64,000 nucleotides of DNA from an uncultured bacterium (lineage in GTDB: Bacteria; Verrucomicrobiota; Kiritimatiellia; CAIKKV01; CAIJXV01), in NCBI GenBank assembly GCA_903824675.1, contig CAIJXV010000101.1, forward strand, positions 1-64,000, in the 5' to 3' direction. Below the pieces are notes generated by a model. That model saw only the letters and a list, made by a program, of their open reading frames with translations, had not been told where the DNA came from and made no database searches. This document shows, in pieces, positions 35,622 to 42,898 of the stretch; the stretch's first letter is position 1; each line of letters opens with the position of its first letter. The position numbers and the translations under genes were made by a program.

Positions 35622-36290
35622 TCAATTTTTTATTTCACACTGCAAAGGGCCCAATAGCGCCCATTTTCGATGATCCGTTTGACGGACCTCCAAGTTCAGA
35701 CGGCGGGCGAGGAAGATCAGGGATTCCGGGCAGAGGAACCGCAGATGGGTGGGATCGTTCATATACCACCAGGTCGCGGGGAGCTGTCCAGGGGTGAGCA
35801 ATTCAGTGCGAAGATAGAGAAGGCCGTTGGGGGCCAGAGACTGGCGGATCAAGAGCAGTTCGGAGTTGAGATCCCGCAGGTGTTCGAAAACCTCGCAGAG
35901 GATAATGGCATCGAAGGGCGGGGTGGCGGGGGGCAGGGGCAGGTTATACAGCGGATCATAGGCGACGGCATCCTGACCGGACTGGCGAAGCAGGCGGGCC
36001 AGAACGCTCTCTGGGCCTGAACCAAAATCGAGGACTCGACAGGGTTGATTGATGAACGAACGGAAATGTCCGGCGATGTTCCCGAGGTATTCGCGGTAGC
36101 CGGGGTTATCCCAGCGATTATCGTGGAGATCATAACGAGTCTTTTCCTGCACGCGGGTAGGCCAGTGGGACGGATTGACGACGATTTGGCGACAGGCCGG
36201 GCATTGCGACATGGGGCGTCCCTGCACCCTTCCAAGCGCCATCGGTGATGGGTGCCGGCACAAATCGCAGGGGCTGGGGGAACAGGGCAT
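35622..36290 (-). CDS. Class I SAM-dependent methyltransferase with N-terminal zinc-binding part
   Basis: A 222-residue protein. The first 38 residues contain CDLCRH and CPACRQIVVNP, two CxxC pairs likely to hold zinc, as in the Methyltransf_23-like and 3-demethylubiquinone-type groups with an N-terminal zinc ribbon. The SAM-binding loop is VLDFGSGPESVLARLL, followed by VAYDPLYNL and the post-I/II segment DAIILCEVFEHL. The substrate is unknown; related enzymes methylate sugars or small molecules. It is convergent with the TIM-barrel gene, and 41 bases separate it from the nuclease gene upstream. Confidence 0.83.
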   Translation of the reverse strand: MPCSPSPCDLCRHPSPMALGRVQGRPMSQCPACRQIVVNPSHWPTRVQEKTRYDLHDNRWDNPGYREYLGNIAGHFRSFINQPCRVLDFGSGPESVLARLLRQSGQDAVAYDPLYNLPLPPATPPFDAIILCEVFEHLRDLNSELLLIRQSLAPNGLLYLRTELLTPGQLPATWWYMNDPTHLRFLCPESLIFLARRLNLEVRQTDHRKWALLGPLQCEIKN

Positions 36291-36331
36291 GTCGATCCCA
36301 TGGACACGGTTTTTATGCGCTATCCGCGCAT

Positions 36332-36904
36332 TTAATTCCCGGAGTGGGGATGATCCAACCGACGGATTTCATCCCGGATTCGGGCGGCCTCTTCATAGTG
36401 CTCTTCCGCAACGGCCTGGGTTAACTGCGCCTGGAGCGCTGTGAGGGGACTGCGGACGGGAGGATGATGCGGGGCGGCGGGATCGGTAGAAACGACTTTG
36501 CCGGTTTTGTCATCGATTTGAATGCCGGCCTGAGTCATGACGCTGAGTGCGACATAGATCGGAGAGTCACAGCGGAGGGCGAGCGCGACGGCGTCACTGG
36601 GGCGGGCATCCAAGGTGAATTCAAGCCCGTCGTGTTCCAGGAGGAGCCGGGCAAAAAAGGTGCTTTCCTGGAGCGAATGAATATCCACCCGCTTCAGCCG
36701 ACACTCGAGACAATCGAGCAGGTTTTTAAAGAGATCGTGGGTGATGGGCCGCGGAACGGCAGTACCGGACATCTGGAGCGCGATGGACTGGGCCTCGGCG
36801 GCCCCGATGAAAATCGGCAGCGTTCGCGGGTCGGCGGTCCCCTTGAGCAGGAGGACGAATCCCATTTTGGACAACGAGAGATGTGAAACGCGGACCTGGA
36901 TCAT
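36332..36904 (-). CDS. Bifunctional nuclease family protein (BFN/DUF151) with UVR motif
   Basis: A 190-residue protein with the BFN (DUF151) domain at about 1-135: FVLLLKGTADPRTLPIFIGAAEAQSIALQM, FFARLLLEHDGLEFTLDARPSDAVALALR. Members in plants and bacteria have been reported to cut DNA and RNA. The C-terminal 40 residues carry a UVR (UvrB/UvrC-type) motif, LTQAVAEEHYEEAARIRDEI, common in PVC and Bacteroidetes members. The ATG overlaps the stop of the upstream dehydrogenase-like gene by four bases, so they are probably one operon. Confidence 0.88.
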   Translation of the reverse strand: MIQVRVSHLSLSKMGFVLLLKGTADPRTLPIFIGAAEAQSIALQMSGTAVPRPITHDLFKNLLDCLECRLKRVDIHSLQESTFFARLLLEHDGLEFTLDARPSDAVALALRCDSPIYVALSVMTQAGIQIDDKTGKVVSTDPAAPHHPPVRSPLTALQAQLTQAVAEEHYEEAARIRDEIRRLDHPHSGN

Positions 36905-38157
36905 AGCCCTTTCTCCAAGAGTTCGGAGGTCGCCGCATCGATGAGCCCGATGAGTGCGCGTCCCTCCGGAGAGGCCGCCTGGTCAGCGCCCCAGAGATCG
37001 GCCCATTCCGGCGGGGGTGTCGGCTGAATTTCACGGTTCAATTGAAGACGGGCAGCGGCGGCACCGAGGGCATACAGGCGGGGTTGTCCGCCAAACTGGC
37101 GCACGAGACGCAACGTGCCGATGAGGCGGTCATCCCAGCCCAGCTTGCGTTGGGGATCGCGGATGACGCGATCGACGGCATCGCGGAGATGCGGATTGAC
37201 CATGCGTTCGAGAAGGTCGTCAACATAGGATTGGTAACCCCGGGGGGAGAAGAGAGGGTCCAATCCGGGATACTTACGGCAGAGCGCTTCGCCGGATTCG
37301 GTCAGGAAGGCCTTGCGGGCGATGGACATTAATTCCGGCTGGTCAGCGGCTTGGGAGATAAAGGTGAGCCCGCGGCGTTGAGCCAGGAAACCGAGGAGGG
37401 CGTGGGTGGCATTATGACCATAGAGTTTGGCTTCCTCAAAGGGCAGCAGGTTTTCTTTTTCCTCGAAGACGGAGATGCCGCGCTGGAAACCGGGGATGCG
37501 GATGTGAGAGATGAGAATCCGGTTGAACGCTTCGACCAGAAAACAACGATCGGTGGAGGGCGTAATGGGAATGAGGTTTTGTTCGCGGATCTGAGCGGGA
37601 TCAGAAACCGTTCCGCTCATTTTTCCAATGACCGTGTTGAGGATCTGGATGCCCTGGAAGGGGTGAAGGGTGGGGTTGCCACCCAGGGCGGGCGCGAGCG
37701 CTTCGCCGAGGATTTCAGCGGCGTGATTGTGGTTTTCCGCCGTGTATAGAACGGCCGGGTGGGGCGCGGATGAACGGGCTCGAAGCGCCCAGCCTGCGGT
37801 GAGGAGATCAACGACGGAGGCCGCGCCCCCGGTGCCGTAAAATTTAACACTGGGCAGGGCGGTTGCGAGTTCATCCGCTTCGGCAATCGCCTCGATCAGG
37901 CGGGCCCGATCCTGTTCATCGTTGGGGTTGAGAATCTCGATGCCGGTGATCGTTTCCCGGTGGATGCCGTCACGGGCGGCGACATTCAGGCCATAGCGCC
38001 CCCCGTTGCGCTTGAGGGCGGCCACGGCTTCGGGCATGACTTCGGCCACGACCATCCGGGAAAACCGTCCGGTTTTGAAGGCCTCATAGAGAAATAAGCC
38101 TGCCTGAATGGCGCCGAATCCGAAACCGACAAAAGTTCGTTTTGTTTGCAAAGGCAT
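36901..38157 (-). CDS. Mannitol-1-phosphate dehydrogenase-like NAD-dependent oxidoreductase
   Basis: A 418-residue polyol dehydrogenase of the mannitol dehydrogenase family. The N-terminal nucleotide-binding segment is FVGFGFGAIQAGLFLYEAF, followed by VVAEVMPEAVAALKRNGG. The C-terminal half has the substrate-domain motif KLYGHNATHALLGFLA, matching the K-x5-H substrate-binding motif of the family. The polyol phosphate used is unknown. It has no sugar transport gene beside it; its stop overlaps the start of the BFN gene, suggesting cotranscription. Confidence 0.75.
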   Translation of the reverse strand: MPLQTKRTFVGFGFGAIQAGLFLYEAFKTGRFSRMVVAEVMPEAVAALKRNGGRYGLNVAARDGIHRETITGIEILNPNDEQDRARLIEAIAEADELATALPSVKFYGTGGAASVVDLLTAGWALRARSSAPHPAVLYTAENHNHAAEILGEALAPALGGNPTLHPFQGIQILNTVIGKMSGTVSDPAQIREQNLIPITPSTDRCFLVEAFNRILISHIRIPGFQRGISVFEEKENLLPFEEAKLYGHNATHALLGFLAQRRGLTFISQAADQPELMSIARKAFLTESGEALCRKYPGLDPLFSPRGYQSYVDDLLERMVNPHLRDAVDRVIRDPQRKLGWDDRLIGTLRLVRQFGGQPRLYALGAAAARLQLNREIQPTPPPEWADLWGADQAASPEGRALIGLIDAATSELLEKGL

Positions 38158-38931
38158 ACGTTGAACTTATCTTATTTCTGCGCCAAAGGCACGAAAATAA
38201 CAAGCTGACAGAAAAAAACAAGCCGCCCGGCCTGCGCCCCTTCGAAATCGACATCTAATCAAACAGTGTGCCGTGAAGGGTGTTGACGTGGCAACGGGAT
38301 AAATGGAATATACGATGATGTCCATTACCCTGAAGGGGCATCTTTCATCTTCGAAAACCAAGCCGGAACATATTTATGTGCGGGTTTATTGCGAAGCCTG
38401 GCCGACTTGGGGCAATCGCCCAAGTCCTTGATTGTGCCTTGGATTTATTGGCCAACCGGCCCTTGCGACCGGATAGCCGGCAAGGCTGTACTCGCGCCTT
38501 CCCTAGCCCTGTTTCAACGCCTGGATGACAAGCTCGAAACCAAATATCTGTTCCATCAACTGGACTTGCCGACCCCTCGCTGGGGATATGGCGCGACTAT
38601 TTCGATATGGATGCCCTGCGTCAGTTGCTGCCGGCACCGGAAATCACCCTGACGCTCAATGATGGCATTATCGACGCCTCGGGTTTGAAAACCATCAGCG
38701 GTTTCATGTTGTGGGTCCCCCCGAATCCTCGCCTAAGAGCGTATCGCGTGGCTGCTCTCCCGCAAGCCAGCCCATCGGTCTGGCTTTACGGCCGGATGCA
38801 CAGTATCGCCAGAGTTTTGCCTTCCAGGAGCTATCCATCTTGTATAGCTTGACGTTTGGAGGGCGAGTTCCGCACCGCGGAGATCACGCGAGGATCAGGG
38901 GCCTTCGGGAGGGTTTGACAGGCTCTTTCAG
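38158..38931. other. Gene-poor stretch with a possible decayed ATP-grasp fragment and a dispersed repeat
   Basis: No intact gene is seen. A plus-strand open frame at about 38330-38650 reads APSLALFQRLDDKLETKYLF and HQLDLPTPRW, which resembles the substrate-to-ATP lobe of ATP-grasp enzymes, but it lacks the rest of the domain and drifts into unrelated sequence, so it is at best a relic. From 38739 the sequence is a repeat also found near 62.5 kb. The last 50 bases hold the nikR promoter. Confidence 0.4.
38739..38789 (-). repeat. third, inverted copy of the 62.5-kb repeat
   Basis: Reading the complement of these bases gives taaagccagaccgatgggc, then tggctt, then agccacgcgatacgc. This matches the core of the two tandem units at 62506-62837 with a few changes. 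It shows that the unit is a dispersed family rather than a local duplication. Confidence 0.75.
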
Positions 38932-38963
38932 TAGTGTTACAAATAATTAAAGAGGTAACACTA
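38915..38963 (+). promoter_or_regulatory. nikR promoter with palindromic NikR-type operator
   Basis: TTGACA (38915-38920) and TACAAA (38938-38943) are 17 bases apart, a good sigma-70 promoter. A perfect nine-base inverted repeat, tagtgttac (38932-38940) and gtaacacta (38955-38963), with a 14-base spacer, covers the -10 box, the ribosome binding site (AGAGG) and the first base of the start codon. Operators of the form GTGTTAC-N13/14-GTAACAC are reported, as far as I recall, for NikR proteins of delta-proteobacteria, so nickel-dependent self-repression of the operon is likely. Confidence 0.75.
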
Positions 38964-39400
38964 TGAAAGTTGATCGATTAAGCCGATTCAGTCTGTCCAT
39001 GCCGGCCAATCTGGTCCGGCAATTCGATGCGATGGCGCAGGAGAAGGGATTTGCCAATCGCTCTCAGGCGGTTGCCGAGCTGGTCCGATCCGCCTTGGTT
39101 GAGCATCATGCTCAAGTCGGCTTGCATGATATTGCGGGGACGGTCACATTGGTCTATGACCATCACAAACGCAACATCCAGGGACTTCTGACCGACATCC
39201 AGCATGAACACGGGAATTGGATCATTTCCACTCTCCATGTCCACTTGGATCATCATCACTGCATGGAAGTTATGGCCGTTCGGGGACCTGCCGCGCAGGT
39301 CAAGGCCATGGCCGATCAGTTAATCACCGCCAAGGGCGTTAAACACGGGAAGTTGACCGTAACGACGACCGGCGAGGAATTGGACAAACACGAACACTAA
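38963..39400 (+). CDS. nikR: Nickel-responsive transcriptional regulator NikR
   Basis: A 145-residue NikR. The N-terminal ribbon-helix-helix DNA-binding domain (RLSRFSLSMPANLVRQFDAM, then NRSQAVAELVRSALVE) is followed by an ACT-like nickel-binding tetramerisation domain. The high-affinity nickel ligands are visible: a His in TLVYDHHK, HVHLDHHHCMEVM with two His and the Cys. With nickel bound it would repress the uptake genes that follow. The gene begins directly at the end of a palindromic operator. The C-terminal DKHEH adds further His residues. Confidence 0.94.
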   Translation: MKVDRLSRFSLSMPANLVRQFDAMAQEKGFANRSQAVAELVRSALVEHHAQVGLHDIAGTVTLVYDHHKRNIQGLLTDIQHEHGNWIISTLHVHLDHHHCMEVMAVRGPAAQVKAMADQLITAKGVKHGKLTVTTTGEELDKHEH

Positions 39401-39413
39401 TGAGAGAAATGCA

Positions 39414-40226
39414 ATGCGAAGAGTACGTGCGGGTTTTATAATTGGTTTAGGGTGCTGGTTTGGGGTGGGGATTGCGCATGCAGGGCGTCCCCTGGTGATT
39501 GACGATGCGGATCCCGCAGATCCGGGGCAGGGAGAGGTCGAGGCGGGTGTCGGGTATGTTCAAGAATCGGAATGCAAACATTGGGATTTCCCGTTTGGGC
39601 TGTCGTACGGTGTTATTCCCACCGTTGAGGTTGGGGTGGGGTTTGGTTTGCAACGGGAGCGAAGGACAGAAATGCGCGAGGAACTGGGTGGAGAAGAATG
39701 TGTCGGGGAAGAAGGAGTGGGGGATTTGGGGGTTGGAGCCAAATGGCAATTTCTGGGGGAGTCAACCTGGTGTCCCCGCCAGGCGTTGGCGCCATCGGTT
39801 AAATTCCCAACGGCCGATGAGGATGAAGGATTAGGCAGTGGTGAGACCGATTATGATGTAACCTGGATTGCATCCAAGGCCGTGACCGACGCAGTCGGGA
39901 TTCATGTCAATATCGGGTATACTTGGATTGGATCGCCGCAGGGGGAGGATGGAGATGATGTCGTTCATTATGGGGTTGCCCTGGACGGACAGATTCAGAA
40001 GCAGATTCAGGGGGTGGGTGAGTTCTCAGCGGACCGGGAGGCTTTTGACGGAGCTAAAACTTTTTGGGCGGCGAATGCGGGGTTGCGCTGGGCCGTAACC
40101 GACACCTTGACGGTGGATGGGGCGATAGGGACAGGGTTGAACGAGGATACACCCGATTTTACGGCCACCATTGGCGTCACTTGGGCTTGGGATTTGACCG
40201 GCAAAAATAGCAATGGAGAGATGTAA
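39414..40226 (+). CDS. Outer-membrane beta-barrel protein, putative nickel-operon transporter
   Basis: A 270-residue exported protein with a signal peptide (MRRVRAGFIIGLGCWFGVGIAHA). The mature part starts GRPLVIDDADPADPGQGEVEAG and alternates polar and aromatic residues, with repeated beta-hairpin-like stretches, ending in a strand with aromatic residues (TIGVTWAWDL). This fits the MetA-pathway/phenol-degradation type transporter barrels (PF13557-like). Placement between nikR and nikMN, separated by 13 and 0 bases, suggests a role in moving nickel or a nickel complex across the outer membrane. An acidic loop with Cys (EELGGEECVGEEGVG) could bind metal. Confidence 0.65.
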   Translation: MRRVRAGFIIGLGCWFGVGIAHAGRPLVIDDADPADPGQGEVEAGVGYVQESECKHWDFPFGLSYGVIPTVEVGVGFGLQRERRTEMREELGGEECVGEEGVGDLGVGAKWQFLGESTWCPRQALAPSVKFPTADEDEGLGSGETDYDVTWIASKAVTDAVGIHVNIGYTWIGSPQGEDGDDVVHYGVALDGQIQKQIQGVGEFSADREAFDGAKTFWAANAGLRWAVTDTLTVDGAIGTGLNEDTPDFTATIGVTWAWDLTGKNSNGEM

Positions 40227-41258
40227 ATGCATATGGCAGATGCTTTGATGTCGCCAGCGGTGGGGGGCGTGATGTGGGCGATCAGCGGGGGATTGTTGGC
40301 GTGGTGTTCGCGGCAAGTTCGTCGCCTGCTGAACGATCGGATGATTCCGATGATGGGGGTCCTGGGGGCCTTCATTTTTGCCGCGCAAATGATCAATTTT
40401 TCGATCCCGGGGACAGGTTCAAGTGGACACTTGGGGGGGGGCTTAATTTTAGCCGCCTTATTGGGACCGTATGCCGCGTTTATCGTGATCGCTTCCGTGT
40501 TGACAGTGCAAGCCTTGTTTTTTGCCGATGGGGGGTTGCTGGCGTTGGGCTGCAACATTTTTAATCTGGGCTTCTTCCCAGCTTTTGTCGCCTATCCTTT
40601 GATTTACAAACCTCTCGTAAAGAGTACCCAGGGTGGACTGCGGTTCTGGATGGGAGCTATTGGGGCGGCGGTGGTGGGTCTGCAATTGGGAGCATTTTGC
40701 GTGGTGTTGGAAACGACTCTTTCAGGCATCAGCGATTTGCCGTTCAGCACCTTTGTGTGGATGATGCTGCCGATTCACCTGGCAATTGGAGTTGTGGAGG
40801 GGGTGGCGACGGGGGCGGTGGTTTTATTCGTTCTCAAAGCCCGGCCCGGTTTATTGGGTGAGCCGGTCGATTCCGCAACCCCTCCCGGTGGTGGGCGCAA
40901 GGTTATTATTGGGTTGCTGGCCGCAACCCTGATCGTGGGAGGCGTTGTGAGTTGGTTTGCCTCGACGCACCCAGACGGATTGGAATGGGCAATGGCTAAA
41001 GTAAAAGGAAAGAACACGCTGGAATCGCAGGCCGGGATGTCTGAAAAACTGGCCGACATCCAGGCGACAACGGCTTTTTTGCCCGATTACGGATTTAAGA
41101 AGTCGGAACCATCCCAAGGCGAATCGTCCTCTTGGCCGGCTCCCTCGGCCGGGACGAGTGTTTCGGGCTTGGTCGGCGGATTACTGACCTTGGTTTTGGC
41201 GGTGGGAGCGGGATGGCTGTTGAGAGCGAAGGGGCGGTCGAAAACAATGGAGTCGTAA
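40227..41258 (+). CDS. nikMN: Nickel ECF transporter substrate-binding component NikM fused to NikN (CbiM/CbiN-like)
   Basis: A 343-residue membrane protein. The N-terminal 220 residues are CbiM/NikM, starting MHMADALMSP, whose His2 and the free amino terminus form part of the metal site; other family blocks are GGGLILAALLGPYAAFIVI and LGCNIFNLGFFPAF. A C-terminal region with two helices and a PDGLE-like segment (HPDGLEWAMAKV) is the NikN/CbiN part joined in one chain. Next to nikR, nickel is the likely metal rather than cobalt. The start codon immediately follows the stop of the barrel gene. Confidence 0.9.
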   Translation: MHMADALMSPAVGGVMWAISGGLLAWCSRQVRRLLNDRMIPMMGVLGAFIFAAQMINFSIPGTGSSGHLGGGLILAALLGPYAAFIVIASVLTVQALFFADGGLLALGCNIFNLGFFPAFVAYPLIYKPLVKSTQGGLRFWMGAIGAAVVGLQLGAFCVVLETTLSGISDLPFSTFVWMMLPIHLAIGVVEGVATGAVVLFVLKARPGLLGEPVDSATPPGGGRKVIIGLLAATLIVGGVVSWFASTHPDGLEWAMAKVKGKNTLESQAGMSEKLADIQATTAFLPDYGFKKSEPSQGESSSWPAPSAGTSVSGLVGGLLTLVLAVGAGWLLRAKGRSKTMES

Positions 41259-41266
41259 GAACGGCG

Positions 41267-42100
41267 ATGGGATTTGGATCGATCATGAATAATTCCTATG
41301 GTATTGGCCGAATGGGGATCTGGCGGATGGATGAAATGGGTGGGCAGGCGACCCCGCTCCATCGGATGGATGCCCGGATCAAAATCCTGACGGTTTTTAT
41401 TTTTATCGGGTTCGTGATGTCCTTTCCCCGCTATGAAATTTCGGCCTTGATGCCGTTTTTTCTTTTTCCTTTGGTCTTAATGGGGAGGGCTGGAATTCCG
41501 CCCAGCTATATTTTCAAGAAGGTTCTGATCGCCTCTCCGTTTGCGTTGGCAGTGGGAATCTTCAATCCCTGGCTCGATCCGGCGCCGATGATCCGGGTGG
41601 GCGGAATTTTTGTGTCGGGGGGGTGGTTGTCCTTTCTTTCGATCTTGATTCGGTTCAGCCTGACGGTCAGCGTGGCGTTGACGTTGCTGGCCTGCACGGG
41701 GATTCAGCGCTTGTGCGATGGGATGGGCCGGATGGGGGTTCCCCAGGTATTGGTCGTTCAACTGCAACTCCTCTATCGCTATTTATTCGTGGTGGTGGAG
41801 GAAGGAGGACGGCTGGGTCGAGGGTTGGCTTTGCGGGCGGGACCGCGTTCGCGGATTACCCTGCGAACCTACGGGGCCTTGGTGGGACACCTGTTGTTGC
41901 GGTCTTTGGATCGCGCACAACGGGTTTACCAGGCGATGGCTTCGCGCGGTTACACGGGGGAGACGCGAATGATGCACCCACCGGTTTTGCGTCGGGTCGA
42001 CCTGTTGTTTTTAGTCGGGTGGGTCCTGTTTTTTGGAGTGGCACGGTATTGGAATCTGGCCGGGCAAATGGGCCGGCTACTGATCGGAGGAGGGCGATGA
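41267..42100 (+). CDS. nikQ: Nickel ECF transporter transmembrane component NikQ (CbiQ-like)
   Basis: A 277-residue T-component of an energy-coupling factor transporter. An N-terminal TPLHRMDARIKILTVFIFIG segment is typical of CbiQ, followed by about five helices. The two coupling-helix motifs with the Ala-Arg-Gly pattern are recognisable (GRGLALRAG and AMASRGYTGE). It couples ATP hydrolysis by NikO to metal movement through NikMN. The start at MGFGSIMNN is chosen since the upstream open frame lies in nikMN; an internal Met at 41285 is possible. Its stop overlaps the nikO start by four bases. Confidence 0.88.
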   Translation: MGFGSIMNNSYGIGRMGIWRMDEMGGQATPLHRMDARIKILTVFIFIGFVMSFPRYEISALMPFFLFPLVLMGRAGIPPSYIFKKVLIASPFALAVGIFNPWLDPAPMIRVGGIFVSGGWLSFLSILIRFSLTVSVALTLLACTGIQRLCDGMGRMGVPQVLVVQLQLLYRYLFVVVEEGGRLGRGLALRAGPRSRITLRTYGALVGHLLLRSLDRAQRVYQAMASRGYTGETRMMHPPVLRRVDLLFLVGWVLFFGVARYWNLAGQMGRLLIGGGR

Positions 42101-42849
42101 GCCACCATTTAATTGAAGCGCGGGATGTGTGGTTTGCCTATCCCCAGGGCGCGGATGTTTTACGCGGACTTTCATTTCGCATCACGCACGGCGAGGCGGT
42201 GGGTTTGATCGGCTGTAATGGGGCGGGGAAATCGACTTTGTTGATGCATTTGAATGGGTTTCTGACCCCGCGATGTGGAGAAATCCGGATCGGGGATACT
42301 CCTTTAACGGCTCAAACCGTGGCGGCGGCCCGCCGGGCGGTGGGGGTGGTTTTTCAGGATCCGGACGACCAGTTGTTCATGCCGACCGTGGCTGAAGATG
42401 TGGCTTTCGGTCCGCTGAATCTGGGGTTGCCGCTTGATGAAGTGGCGCAACGGGTTGGCGCGGCCCTGGAGCGGGTGGGGATGACATCGGTGCGGGAACG
42501 TCCACCTTACAAACTATCTGCCGGGGAAAAGCGTGCCGTGGCGATTGCAACGGTCTTGGCGATGATGCCGGATATCCTTGTGATGGATGAGCCGACCTCG
42601 AGCTTGGATAGCCGGGGCCGCCGGCGCTTGATTGAACTATTACGGGGATTTGAACACACCCGAATCATCGCGACGCATGACTTGGAATTGGTGGTGGAGA
42701 TATGCTCTCGAGTTTTGATTATGGATGAGGGTCGGATTGTCGCCGACGGGCCGGCACGGACGATACTCGGAGACCGGGAATTATTGCATGCCCACGGCTT
42801 GGAAAGGCCGCATAGCTTGAGTCATGCACATGCGCATACCGCGGAGTGA
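42097..42849 (+). CDS. nikO: Nickel ECF transporter ATP-binding protein NikO (CbiO-like)
   Basis: A 250-residue ATPase. Walker A GCNGAGKST, Q-loop VVFQDPDDQLF (the DPDDQ form typical of CbiO/EcfA), signature LSAGEKRAVAIA, Walker B ILVMDEPTSSLD and switch His in IIATHDLELV are all present. The C-terminal tail HGLERPHSLSHAHAHTAE is unusually His-rich and could bind nickel near the transporter. It overlaps nikQ by an ATGA and closes the nickel operon. Confidence 0.93.
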   Translation: MSHHLIEARDVWFAYPQGADVLRGLSFRITHGEAVGLIGCNGAGKSTLLMHLNGFLTPRCGEIRIGDTPLTAQTVAAARRAVGVVFQDPDDQLFMPTVAEDVAFGPLNLGLPLDEVAQRVGAALERVGMTSVRERPPYKLSAGEKRAVAIATVLAMMPDILVMDEPTSSLDSRGRRRLIELLRGFEHTRIIATHDLELVVEICSRVLIMDEGRIVADGPARTILGDRELLHAHGLERPHSLSHAHAHTAE

Positions 42850-42898
42850 GGCGTTGAGCAACGCATCGCCGAAGGTCGCCGTCACCCGGCATTTCCAG

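Noticed and set aside
41623-42096. Long upstream extension of nikO
   Set aside because: It runs through nikQ in another frame; the ATG at 42097 overlaps the nikQ stop and starts the ATPase fold.
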